Shown here: positions 10,120 to 21,325 of the stretch, piece after piece
Layout of the letters: each line of letters starts with the position of its first letter
Numbering within the stretch: the stretch's first letter is position 1
NCBI GenBank assembly: GCA_009801015.1
Contig: VHZZ01000148.1
Span: 212,827-276,826, forward strand
Source of the DNA: Silene noctiflora
Taxonomy: Eukaryota; Streptophyta; Magnoliopsida; Caryophyllales; Caryophyllaceae
Direction: 5' to 3'
Length of the DNA: 64,000 nt
Program-made: the position numbers and the translations under genes
Notes under the pieces: generated by a model
Databases searched by the model: none
Seen by the model: the letters and a program-made list of their open reading frames with translations, nothing else
What the model was told of the DNA's origin: nothing

Positions 10120-10811
10120 CCTGAAATTTCACGGGGTTTAAAACTAGTAAATACTTTTAACTTTTTAGTTAAAAAAGTCAATTATTTGTGAGAGTTGAGA
10201 ATTTTCAAGTAGTACTATATAAGTAGGCAATTAGGCATATATATGGGTGGGCCAATGTCGTGTAGGCTTGTTTGTCTGAATGGAGTAGAAATCTTATAGG
10301 GCCCAATGACCCAATCTACTCAATCACTCGATAGAAACATATGGGCCAAATGGGCAATACTCTTTAGCAAAGCCTATGATGTTCGCATAGTTTTGTTTCA
10401 AGAGTAGTTGAAAGATCAAACATATTTAAATTCCATGTTGGAGTTAGAGGGTTAGCAGGGGAGCTCCATCCCGCTTACAGATGAAGGAATTGAAAGTTTT
10501 TAGTTAAAATATTTCATTTTTTTTCAAGTTTATCTTAAACTATTACTTGTTCATTCCTGCTGAAATTTTTCATTCATGCTAGATTTAATTTATTACAGAG
10601 TCTACTTCTCAAATTTATCTTAAACATATTTTTGTTGTAGGTTTCATGAAAGATTTATTACAGAGTCTATTTCTCAAATTTATTTTAATTGTGAAATATT
10701 ATATACGGAGTACAAGATTAACATTTTTTTTCACAATATAAGTTAAAAACATATTCTTTTACAATTACATTATTATACGTAACTAGCCTTATACCCCGTG
10801 AAATTTACAGG
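10120..10811. repeat. Inverted repeat pair, ACTAG...ACCCCGTG family
   Basis: The arm at 10120-10148 (CCTGAAATTTCACGGGG, then ACTAGT) is the reverse complement, with a few differences, of 10782-10811 (ACTAGCCTTATACCCCGTGA, then AATTTACAGG). The 630 bp between are AT-rich and non-coding. A related end lies in a myosin intron at 42039. The pair may be the ends of one element or two elements facing apart. Confidence 0.45.
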
Positions 10812-13800
10812 TGTCTTTGAGTTTGCATCCACAAATAATACTCTGTATATTAATATGGTTTATACTTTTTTATTGAACAAGTATTTTTTTTTGGTACCTA
10901 CGAAGTAACTACATAATACGGAGTACATGTGTAATGTCATTTCATCAGGATGAAGGGAAAACAATTTATTATACAGATTTATAATAATGCATTATGTGCT
11001 CTTCATTCAATGAAAATATAGAGATTAACAACATTTTATACAAGTAGAATCTACGTCCATTTTTTTATTGAGAAAATTAATCTTATCAATAGAGCTAGTT
11101 GTTTTATCTAAGAATTTTTCATAGACAAATATCATAATTTAAGGTATTTCATAAGTTTTTAAGCAAATTTATGTTAAGTACAAGTGATAAACATAAATTG
11201 TTGAGTCGCTAAAAAAAATTTATGGAAGTAACAACTCTTTTATTGTAGAGTATTTATGACTTCCTCAAATATTACAACTAAACTAAATTAAATTGTAAAT
11301 ATAAATTTCACATTTACATTCCTTTTGTTTATGATAAAGCTTTAATAATTATCAAAGGTTATTTACATTTTCTTTTACTTTGTTGTCCTCTTACATAAAG
11401 TTATGTAATAGTGCTTCGTTAGAGGGTAAATGAATGGATTGGCTTAGAATGCTTATGTGTCAGTAAGATTAGTATTTAGTTTGTTTTTGTATTATTATAT
11501 ATACAGATATATAATAGATTGGAAATAAATAATAAATAAAAAGGAGAACTTAGATTACAATACAAATTTTTAAAAAGTACAATAGAATGAACATGTTTTT
11601 TTTTTTGTGTCAAAAACAATAAAGGAAAGAGAAACTTAAACCTGCGACTTATTAAAGAATAAATCAGGATATCGTCATAAAAATAAGAGGCTAAGACATT
11701 TTCGATAAATCGGAACGGAAATGTTAGTATGGTATCAACTTTATTTCAAACGATTGTAGATGCCTTAATTGCTTGTCCTAGCTACCAAACGTGTACATTA
11801 CACGTTTTTCTTCCACCCAAACTTGCTTAATTATCGGAACTACGTCTAGGTCGTATAGAAAGCAATAGAATAGGAACAAACTTTTTGTATTCGACTTAAT
11901 TATTTCGATTTCGATTCACATCTCTATAACGTGAAATCTAATTAGTTAATTACAAACAGAGATGGAATATGTTTCGTAGCTAAAAGCCTTGTAGCTAAGT
12001 TTACTTGTAATACTCCGACTTTTTTTGAAGATGCGAGCCTTGTATGTGCATATGAAATGACAGATGATATTCTTTTATTTACTTTTAATTAAAATATCTC
12101 TTAAAAATAATAAAATAGATAAATAAATGATTGAAACGGAATCGGGATATATATGTTTGACTTGCAGGTTAGGGTGTTTACTCGAAATATCCATGCAAAA
12201 ATAATTGAATGACGATGCATTCACAGGGCTAACGTGAATGACGGTGTGTCCTTTTCTCCTAACCATTCTTACTAAACTTTAATTTTCAACTTGATTAACC
12301 AACCACTCTTAACATTATTGTTTCTTATTTCTCGTGATTTGTGAATGAATTTTACAATTATATTTTAGTTAGTCTTACTTAAAATCGACGAATTTGTTTG
12401 TACACTTTTTATACAAACAGACTCAATTACTACCACATAGTAATGATAGTCGATTAGTCGAGATAAACTTTTGTTAGTCCTAGACGCTTGTTTTATCAAA
12501 TGCTATCTGATCTGTTTGGCCTGTTTTAATATTAAAATTTATGTATAATCGTTTTAAATAAAAAATTGGGTCGAAGTTTGAATTTAGGGAATTTTGTGGT
12601 TTCATGAGTAATTTACACTAGGTGTAGAGAAAAGTTAATTAAATGGTATTTAGTCAACCAAAAGAACATATCCCCTGGAGCTGGAATTTTGTTAGTGGAA
12701 ATATATGCCATGTTTGGACAAAGTTGGACATATTACCATGAGTCTTGTCTTCATAATCAATTATTTGAGAACATCTTATTTTATAAAACCACCTTAATGA
12801 AAAAATATTACCACTTTTGGGGGAGTTGAAGACCCTATGCAGCCACGGCCGCGGAAGTCGAACCTCAGCCTCGACACAATTATATTTGGAGCTTTATTTT
12901 TCTATAGTACACTAATCCTCTATTTATTTTGAGATTCCTTTTTATTGCGTATAATATAAAATCGTCTTTTATTTTCATTTGTAACTTATTTTATATTTTA
13001 TATTTTATATTTAGTTAGGAAAAGATGACGATTGATAATGAGAGATGTCCCTAGCCATGTGCAAAAATGCGGCGATTTGTAAGAAACTTCCAAATTTCGC
13101 TGGACATTCTTATCGTCATTTTTAACGGCCATTTACAGTTTACCGTTAATCGTAACTGAATAATTAGTTAATTACACTGACGCCACCAAATTATCCGTAA
13201 TTGACTCAATTACCGTTAACTAACGCCGTCATTCAACTGCGTGATTCTCTAAATAAAAAGGAAAATGCCGCGTATATTGGGCCCCACTGCCTAACAGCCA
13301 GCAAAATCTCCATCAACCTATCCCAATTAATTCATATTATTAATATTATTATTTTTAATATTAAAATTAAAATTAATGTGGTTTGTTTACATTATTTTCA
13401 TAATTTTGAAAAGTATTGTTTGTGTTTATCAATTTGGAAATTTGTTGAATTTACGGATGGAGTGTATATTGTAAATTAAGTGCGACTAATCAACCGAGTT
13501 AGGTGGAAAATTTCAACATTGCGCGAACACGCAAGGATTAAACACCATTAATTTATGGGATGACGGATTGATATTAGTTTGATCAATAAAATGTTATAAA
13601 CATTGTTGTATAGTCAATATTCTTTAAAGGACAATTATGAATACATTACTACACTAGGGAGTAGGGACATAGTAACATAATTGCACGTCAAAATTGGGAA
13701 ATAAACGCGTGGTTTACCTTGCATGTGTGCATGTCATTTAAATTGCCATGCCATTCCCAAGTTTTTAAGAGACAAGCTGATGTTTTCAGAGGAAAAAATT

Positions 13801-14396
13801 GTTCACGATATTTAGTAATACATATATACGTTCAAATCTCGAAAGTTATTTATAAATCTTTTTGAACAGGATTCTTAATTAGATATTTCCTGCAATTTTT
13901 TTTTTATAAATATGTTATAACATGTACTCCGTATTTTATTTAGGAGTTTAAAATGAGTCAACTATACAATAATTACGCTTGATATTTTTATCTCATAATC
14001 AATCGATCATAATCATAATTCTACCAAATGGCACTCACTAATTTGCACATTCAAGATCTCAATTCTCAAATATCTAAAGTCCAGCTTTACAAACGTTGCA
14101 TGTGCTACTTTTTACTTACTACTACTATAATTGAGAAACTACCAATAAACGGTGCACCAAATTATCACTCCATACCCTAGTAGGCTAGTAGTTATTTCCA
14201 CTTACTGGGTATATCCTCCGATCTAGTCTGAATTCGAGCAAAATAAAACCACTAAGACAGTCTCGTAATTTTAACAATGTTATATTTTCAGAATTTTAGG
14301 GTCCAAATCCAAGATCTCTGGGTGAGCTATAATAATCACTTGCCACTTTTTTCCACTAATCGAGGCATTAAAATTTGGAAAAACCACATTTAAAAC
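10812..14396. other. Intergenic, no gene seen
   Basis: About 3.6 kb of AT-rich DNA. I see no convincing coding region and no clear element ends. A short TTTTATA array lies at about 12985-13010. Confidence 0.5.
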
Positions 14397-14554
14397 TACT
14401 TCCCAGTCAATTGTTATCTATTTCTGTTTTTATGTGTATTAGTCAATTGTTTACGTAAGGAGAACTCTTTTAATTTATCATTTTTTTTTTTTGTTATTTC
14501 CTTAGTCTTTGAACCAAAACGAATAGATAACAAATAATCTACACGGAGGGAGTA
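14397..14554. mobile_element. Stowaway-like MITE
   Basis: The element starts TACTTCCCAGTCAATTGTTATC and ends ACACGGAGGGAGTA. Inner arms TTGTTATCTATT / GAATAGATAACAA are inverted. It is 158 bp. Confidence 0.65.
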
Positions 14555-15373
14555 TCATTAAAAACTTGAATTATAACCGGAAAATAAGATGGCGCTACCC
14601 TATAATATTAAATCTCAATACCACTCTCTCACGTGATTACTTACACTTTACAGAATCTATTAAGATACAGAGTAATAAACTTTGGTAGTACATTATTACC
14701 GGTTGCGTTCGATCATTATCCGTCCTAATTTCAAATATTTTTCCCAAATGTGGGTCCATTATATTTTTCCCTCTCAGTCTGAAAATGACAGGCTAATCAA
14801 CAGCCTGTAAAGAGGTGGTACACTATAGTTAAGGCAAAAATAAACTGGCTAAATTAAGTTGGTTGTTATTAGTTCATGTTGCAATTGATGCCCACTCAAT
14901 TGGGCACACTTGTTTTTGCTTTCTTTCTTTCTATCTTCTCTTGTAGTATTGCTTACCTCAACACATTTTTAGCTCATTCAAACCATTTTGAGGTAATATA
15001 CTCTACATTATATTCGAATCCCCTTACCTCGCAATTTACGGGAGTCATTGAGGCAACTGGGGTAATCTGTCTTTTGTATTATCGTTACATTGTTTTGCCA
15101 ATTTGGGTTGTTATTGTCATCACTAACTAACCTTGTATTAGTAAGGCATTGTGTTAGTTGTGCTAGTTAGATCTAATTGTGTTTGTGGAAATGGCTAAGA
15201 GAATATAAATTGCATGCCCACTTGGGTTTGTACTGATTTAGCATTTAAGGGTACGACTGCGTACATCTGACTGAACCCCCCAATACCGTTATTCGACACG
15301 AGGTGGTTTTTGTGTTTTTTTGGGGTGATTGGTAGTTGGGCACTTTTTTGGGGGGGATTTGAGGGTAGTGAAG
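14555..15373 (+). promoter_or_regulatory. Promoter and leader of the THESEUS-like kinase gene
   Basis: No other gene is seen. The leader just before the ATG at 15374 is rich in T and G. No TATA box is clear enough to place. Confidence 0.35.
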
Positions 15374-17896
15374 ATGGGGAGTAGTGTAAAGTTGGCAACT
15401 TTGATGGTGGGTATTATTGTATTAGGGCATATGTGTTGTAACTCCAATGCTGGTTATACTCCACCTGATAATTATTTGATTGCTTGTGGTTCTTCACATG
15501 ATGTGGTTTTCCAAGGTCAGACTTATGTTCCTGATTCAAAGCATTCTGCAGTTAAACTGAGTAACGAGGCCGATTCTTTTGTTGCTTCTAGTTCTGGAGC
15601 CCCCTTTCCGATTTACCAATCTGCACGCGTTTTCACCCAAACGACTACTTATGAGTTTGAAATTAAGCAAAAGGGTTTGCATTGGATTCGGGTTTATTTC
15701 TGCCCGATTGCTAATTCTGGCCATGATTTGAAATCGGCCTCTCTGACTGTCGTTACTGAAAACTTTGTGCTGCTCAGTAACTTCACATTTAAGAGCTACA
15801 AGGGTTCTTATGTGTGGAAGGAGTTTGTAGTCAATGTAGATTTGGATTCTTTGACCCTGAACTTTATTCCTTCAAATAATTCAGTCGCGTTTGTGAATGC
15901 AATTGAGGTAGTTTCAATCCCAGATGGACTGATCCCTGACCAGGCTTTGGCTTTGCCATCAACGCCTTTTAATGGGATTTCAGAACAGGCTCTAGAGACT
16001 GTTTACCGGTTGAATATGGGTGGGCCACTGATTACCCCTCAAAATGATACTTTGGGTAGAATATGGCAGAATGATGTGCAATATCTGCATGTGGATAGTT
16101 CTGCTGCAAATGTTTCTGTTGTTCCGTCAACTATCAAGTACTCGGCAACTGTTAGTCCGAATGTTGCACCCAATTGGGTGTATGCCACTGCTGAGACTAT
16201 GGGGGATGCAAATGTGGCCGATAGCAACTTTAATATAACCTGGGTTTTCAACGTTGATCCGGATTTCAGCTACTTTTTAAGGGTTCATTTTTGTGATATT
16301 GTCAGTAAATCACTGAACCTTCTTGTTTTTAACTTGTATATTAATTCTGAATCCGGGGGGAGTATAGACCCGTCAAGCTTCACTGGTGGTCTTGCTGTGC
16401 CTTTCTACAGGGATTTTGTTGCCAATTCTTCAGATTCCGGTTTGTTGACTGTTAGTGTGGGCCCAGACTCCGAAGCTGAAGTTGGTCAAGCTATCTTGAA
16501 TGGATTGGAGATCATGAAGATTAGTAATGATGTTAGAAGCTTGGATGGTATTTCTCCTGTAGAACATCTTCTTCCTAAATCAGCATCGAGAAATAAAAGT
16601 ATCGCGATAATCATAGGCTCAGTTGTAGGTGGAATAGCTGCAACTTTGGTATTATTTCTATTTGGTTGCTGCTTTGTTTCCCGGAAATCAAAGACTAGTC
16701 AACAGGGGCAATCATGGTTACCTTTGCCTTTGTATGGAAATTCCCTGACCTTGACAAAAATGTCTACAAATTCTCAAAAGAGTGGTACAGCTAGCTGCAT
16801 TTCACTGGCGTCCACCAATTTTGGCCGATTTTTCCCATTCCAGGAAATCATGGATGCTACAAATAAATTTGATGAGAGTTTGCTACTTGGAGTTGGTGGA
16901 TTTGGAAGGGTTTATAAGGGAACACTCGAAGATGGGACTAAAGTCGCTGTCAAGAGAGGGAATCCAAGGTCAGAACAAGGTATAGCTGAATTCAGAACTG
17001 AAATTGAGATGTTGTCTAAGCTAAGACATCGTCATCTTGTCTCTCTTATTGGGTATTGTGATGAGCGATCTGAGATGATATTGGTCTATGAATACATGGC
17101 CAACGGACCTCTCAGAAGCCATCTTTATGGCACGGATCTCCCGTCTCTTTCTTGGAAACAGCGGCTTGAAATATGCATTGGGGCCGCAAGGGGACTCCAT
17201 TATCTCCATACAGGTGCATCTCAGAGCATTATACATCGGGATGTTAAAACCACAAATATTCTCTTGGACGAGAATTATGTAGCTAAGGTGGCTGATTTTG
17301 GGCTCTCTAAGACGGGGCCTTCTCTAGATCAAACTCACGTTAGCACTGCTGTTAAGGGGAGTTTTGGATACTTAGACCCGGAGTACTTTAGAAGGCAACA
17401 ATTAACCGAAAAGTCTGACGTATACTCATTCGGGGTGGTCCTAATGGAGGTTCTCTGTTGTCGACCGGCTTTAAACCCCGTGCTCCCAAGAGACCAAGTC
17501 AATATTGCCGAATGGGCAATGACTTGGCAGAAAAAGGGCATGTTAGATCGTATTATGGACTCAAACCTTGTAGACAAGGTTAATTCTGCCTCGTTGAAGA
17601 AGTTTGGGGAGACTGCTGAGAAGTGTTTGGCCGACCATGGAGCTGATAGGCCATCAATGGGAGACGTCTTATGGAATCTCGAGTATGCACTTCAGTTGGA
17701 GGAGACGTCCTTAGCTCCCACTGAACCTGATGACAACAGTACAAATCATATTCAAGGTTTGCAATTGGCGTCATTTGAGCAATTTGACAACAGTACTAGC
17801 ATCGTTGATGGTGCTAATTCTTGCACTGATGATGAAGGCGAGGATGCTACAACGAGTGCCGTATTCTCTCAGTTAGTAAACCCTCGCGGAAGATGA
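15374..17896 (+). CDS. THE1: THESEUS1-like receptor kinase (CrRLK1L family)
   Basis: An 840-residue, single-exon receptor kinase of the plasma membrane. A signal peptide (about 1-26) is followed by a two-part malectin-like ectodomain with NPPDNYLI-type start (YTPPDNYLIACGS), about 28-400. Next come a membrane helix (about 409-431) and a Ser/Thr kinase domain: G-loop GVGGFGRV (506-513), ATP-binding Lys527 (VAVKRG), catalytic HRD with Asp623 and DFG Asp641. The order, the FPFQEIMDATNKFDES lead-in and the C-terminal AVFSQLVNPRGR ending match Arabidopsis THESEUS1, a sensor of cell-wall integrity that binds RALF34. The kinase region is nearly identical to that protein as I recall it. An in-frame ATG at 15329 would add 15 residues before the signal peptide, so I use 15374. 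Lack of introns fits the family. Confidence in orthology is high but rests on memory. Confidence 0.95.
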   Translation: MGSSVKLATLMVGIIVLGHMCCNSNAGYTPPDNYLIACGSSHDVVFQGQTYVPDSKHSAVKLSNEADSFVASSSGAPFPIYQSARVFTQTTTYEFEIKQKGLHWIRVYFCPIANSGHDLKSASLTVVTENFVLLSNFTFKSYKGSYVWKEFVVNVDLDSLTLNFIPSNNSVAFVNAIEVVSIPDGLIPDQALALPSTPFNGISEQALETVYRLNMGGPLITPQNDTLGRIWQNDVQYLHVDSSAANVSVVPSTIKYSATVSPNVAPNWVYATAETMGDANVADSNFNITWVFNVDPDFSYFLRVHFCDIVSKSLNLLVFNLYINSESGGSIDPSSFTGGLAVPFYRDFVANSSDSGLLTVSVGPDSEAEVGQAILNGLEIMKISNDVRSLDGISPVEHLLPKSASRNKSIAIIIGSVVGGIAATLVLFLFGCCFVSRKSKTSQQGQSWLPLPLYGNSLTLTKMSTNSQKSGTASCISLASTNFGRFFPFQEIMDATNKFDESLLLGVGGFGRVYKGTLEDGTKVAVKRGNPRSEQGIAEFRTEIEMLSKLRHRHLVSLIGYCDERSEMILVYEYMANGPLRSHLYGTDLPSLSWKQRLEICIGAARGLHYLHTGASQSIIHRDVKTTNILLDENYVAKVADFGLSKTGPSLDQTHVSTAVKGSFGYLDPEYFRRQQLTEKSDVYSFGVVLMEVLCCRPALNPVLPRDQVNIAEWAMTWQKKGMLDRIMDSNLVDKVNSASLKKFGETAEKCLADHGADRPSMGDVLWNLEYALQLEETSLAPTEPDDNSTNHIQGLQLASFEQFDNSTSIVDGANSCTDDEGEDATTSAVFSQLVNPRGR

Positions 17897-18222
17897 GCAT
17901 ACTCTTTTAAACTTTATGCATGCATTGAGGTCTGCGAATGCTCCTCTGCTCAAAGATCAAGATGATAAGAAGGTTAATATAGTTAAATGCAATTGCTATT
18001 TTTTATAATTGTTCTTCATTGTTTTTCCATCTTGATTTGTACACTAAGAGAATGGATCAGATGAAGTCCATCCGATACTGGTGCCGAAATCACCATACGA
18101 AGCGTTCTATTTTCTTTTCATTCTTCTACTTGATATGGATTTTACTTGCCATTTTGTATTACAGTTCTGATGGATATTGATATGTGTAATGGGTTTAGCC
18201 AACTCTTGTTCTACAGTACAGA

Positions 18223-18228
18223 AATAAA
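18223..18228 (+). terminator. Putative poly(A) signal of the THESEUS-like gene
   Basis: AATAAA about 330 bp after the stop codon, in AT-rich DNA before the convergent gene. Confidence 0.35.
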
Positions 18229-18488
18229 GCACAATTTTCTGAATGATCAGCCTTTATGATTTTGACCTTTTTACTAATGCGGATTCTAAAAATACAAACG
18301 ATTTTTTTGCTACTCGTTCCTGTTCACTTGAATTTGGAGTAACTGTGCATAAAGCAGGTAATTCTTACTCATTCTTTCATGTTTCCGATTTAATAGAAGT
18401 TTCAAAAGCGGAAATCAAAGATAATCTATAGGAGATGAAGTATGATAAATTGCTATGTATGGAGATTATTGCATGTTTGATTGTTTTC

Positions 18489-19710
18489 TCATTTCCTGCA
18501 AACTATGCCATTACCACTGGATGTACTGCCAGTGCAGTCTAACATGCCCAGGTCCTTGAGAAACGAGACGTCCTGGCTCATAACTCCAACTGGGGAAAAC
18601 CGGCAGGACTTGCAGTCTGGAGTCAAAAGTGTTGACGTTCTGTATTTATCTTCTCCGCCAACCACTGGCATTGCGACACCTTGCTTTGCCGGGTTTTTGA
18701 AATCAGGTTGGTAAGTCCTTCCAATAACCCCTTCAACTTCCGATGATAGTCCAAAGAACCGAAATTGCACCTCCAAGTGAGCAAAACAGTTATCTGAAGG
18801 TATCTGATAATTGTGAATCCTGTCATCCTCTTTTGTTACAGGAACAACATTGACTGATATCTCAGCAATTTCAGCAAGAGTGAGAATGACACTGTTCCGT
18901 TTATCTGTTCTCTCTACTTTCAGGTTGCCGGCAGTCCAGCTGGACGGGTACCCTTCTGGAAGATCTAACTCCTGTCCTTCATAAGAGAATTTCAGGTGGT
19001 CAACTTGGTCATCCCATTGTGCAGCTGACGTGGCCTCAAGAGAGAAACTGTGAGAATCAAACAAGATTCCTAGGGCTTGAATCCATGTATAGTCTCTTGT
19101 TCTGCCTGCTGGTCGAAGGCCAATGAATCGGGCATTTACTTGGAAATTGAGATCTGAAACTAAACTGAAGTGTTGATTACTCTTGCCATGGAAGTAGAAA
19201 ACTATTCCATCTCCACCTATGAAGCGAGGATCCAAGCACGCTGCTCCACGGCCACTGCAATTTGGCTTGCGATCTATAATTGTCATCCAAACCATCGTAA
19301 GCAAGTAAGCAACATGTACTTAATTAAATTATATAAATTTGTTCTGCAGGTCTTGCAATATGGCAATATATAGGAAAATCACAAAAAAAATAAACGATAC
19401 TCCGTAGTAGAAAAATCTAGATATAATAAAACAATGGTTAAGAGGACTCACTTCTACATTCAGCTTTGCATATTGGGTTATTGCAGTCTATATCACAGAC
19501 TTTGGCTCTGGGATTTGTCGGGTTTAACGTCGGACACTGTCTAGGACAAGTGATTCGCTTAAGGAAGCAAGGGCTTCTCCGAGTAACACAAGTCCTAGTC
19601 TGTGCACGAACTACTGGTGGTGGGGATGTTTTTGAATGTACTGTCATAGAACAGGAGATAAAAACCAGGAAGACGATCAATAATAAGTCGTTGATGCTCG
19701 AGAACTTCAT
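18489..19710 (-). CDS. Secreted root-cap-domain (LEA-related) protein, two exons
   Basis: Coding exons on the minus strand are 19710-19452 and 19273-18489, with GT (GTGAGT) and AG sites and matching phase. Together they encode 347 residues. The N-terminus is a signal peptide (about 1-26, LLLIVFLVFISC). A Cys-rich segment follows (RTCVTRRSPCFLKRITCPRQ, then further Cys to about 86). The main domain has the family phrases KPNCSGRGAACLDPRFIGGD, FYFHGK and GRTRDYTWIQALGILF. This is the Root_cap (PF06830) or LEA-related family (compare Arabidopsis At5g54370 and At4g27400), secreted proteins of unknown biochemical role, often root-expressed. Exon 1 alone runs to a stop at 19438 if unspliced. It is convergent with the receptor kinase gene, with about 590 bp between stop codons. 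Confidence 0.85.
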
Positions 19711-20128
19711 GTTTTTCTTCCGGATACTTGAATTACTGATCCTCTAAGTCTCTGTCCTATAGTTCTTATAGGAATAAGCTAGTGGGTTTTTGTTAATGCA
19801 TTTGATAGTTGTATTATACCTGTAAGTTAAGTTTTCTGCACTTTATTTTCTGGTATAATTCAACCTAGTAAAGTGAATATTCAAAGTTTTTCACATGTGA
19901 CATGAAACTAGTTGCGGTTAAAATATTAAAATACTTTGCGTTAACATTACTCTTGGTCAATGCTTTGGATTGGAGTTAAAGTTACTTAGCCTGTGATATT
20001 TTGGCAACATTCTTGTATGCAAAGAGCTGAGTAAACATGGGAGGTTCGGAAGCAGATTTGAATAGAATGTACATTGATAAAACTGAATTTTATCGTGCTT
20101 GAACTCGGCTACAAATATCAGTCATGGT
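19711..20128 (-). promoter_or_regulatory. Upstream region of the root-cap-domain gene
   Basis: AT-rich, no gene seen. It is bounded on the far side by a hAT-like MITE. Confidence 0.3.
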
Positions 20129-20298
20129 CAGTAGTGGTGCCGGGATTCACATTTAGGAGGGGCGGAAAATTTTGGCAGAGTAAACTGGTAATGTCATAGG
20201 ATAAACTCAAAAAAAATCGGAAATTTTAAATAAGAATTTCGATATTTCCAATGAGGGCAAAGCGCCCCTGCTAGCCCCTCCCCCTAAATCCACCACAG
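20129..20298. mobile_element. hAT-type MITE with 8-bp target duplication
   Basis: The element begins CAGTAGTGGTGCCGGGATT and ends AAATCCACCACAG, inverted ends of hAT style. It is flanked on both sides by the identical 8-mer GTCATGGT (20121-20128 and 20299-20306). It is 170 bp and non-coding. Confidence 0.8.
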
Positions 20299-20836
20299 GT
20301 CATGGTTAAACGGTTATCATTTGTCGGTCGGACTGGGCGAGTTTTGCTTCAAGTGATTTTGAGGGTTTGTCAAACAAATTTAGCTTACCCGCATCCTCGG
20401 TATACATGTTCTAGTGTTAATGCACCGATGAAGCGAGACATACAAATCGATTTTGCGTGCATAAGCTTCGTTCCCCGAGTAACAGAAGGGCACAAATGTG
20501 GTGGACATGTACAAAGTACAACTTAAGACATTCCAGCAGATTGTTTTGCAAGGGTACATTGTCCACATAGTTTTGGTTCTTGACCAATTTATGTAAGGCT
20601 GTCCAAAAGTGTGAACAAAATTTTTGTGGGGTTGACCTGAAAGCATTGACCCACAATACAAGGCAGAGTCTCAGTTAATGAACATGTACCTGATAACTTT
20701 TGACATAAAAAGAACAAAAATGTGCATTTTTATCCAACTTGTGAAGAAATGGGAGATAATAATGCTGGAAATGAACCTGACCGCTTCACTTTATTCCAGT
20801 AAAAGGGAAATAAAGCTTGCGGAAATATAAAGATAT
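20299..20836. other. Intergenic, no gene seen
   Basis: Short overlapping open frames on both strands show no recognisable protein. I regard them as chance. Confidence 0.4.
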
Positions 20837-20934
20837 TACTTCCTCCGTCATCATTTGTTTAACTTTGATCAAAATACCCTCACAATGAATAAAAAAGGTA
20901 AACAAATGATCTGAAATTCCGGACGTATGGAGTA
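20837..20934. mobile_element. Stowaway-like MITE remnant
   Basis: TACTTCCTCCGTCATCATTT and CCGGACGTATGGAGTA form the ends. The inner arms ATTTGTTTAAC / GTAAACAAAT are inverted. It is 98 bp. Confidence 0.6.
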
Positions 20935-21325
20935 TGTATCTTCATTCATACATCTTGCAATAACTTGTTCCAGGCAAGCCAGAGATACAATGACATACTA
21001 CAAATGGTTAACATTCAAATATGAACACCATGTCAATCAAGCTACAAAAACTTGGAATAGTTTCGACACAAATACTTAAACAAGACTGTCTTACATTTTT
21101 TTATTTGAATATATACATGAAGGGATGGAACGTGGAGAACATACATAAATTACTTGAATTATACAGGTTTTAGTACAGGGAATGTCTGCTCTTCTGCCCA
21201 GCTGATTATGCGCTATTACTATCAGGAAGTTGGCAGCTTCCCACGGGTAATTTTCATCCAAACAAGATAAATAACAGCAAACAACTCACTTGATATACAG
21301 CTAATATGTGGGGGCGACGCATGGT

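Noticed and set aside
18481-18714. Plus-strand frame opposite the root-cap-domain gene
   Set aside because: It is the antisense shadow of a recognised protein.
20302-20661. Overlapping open frames of 74-93 codons on both strands
   Set aside because: No recognisable domain, no splice partners, and open on both strands by chance.
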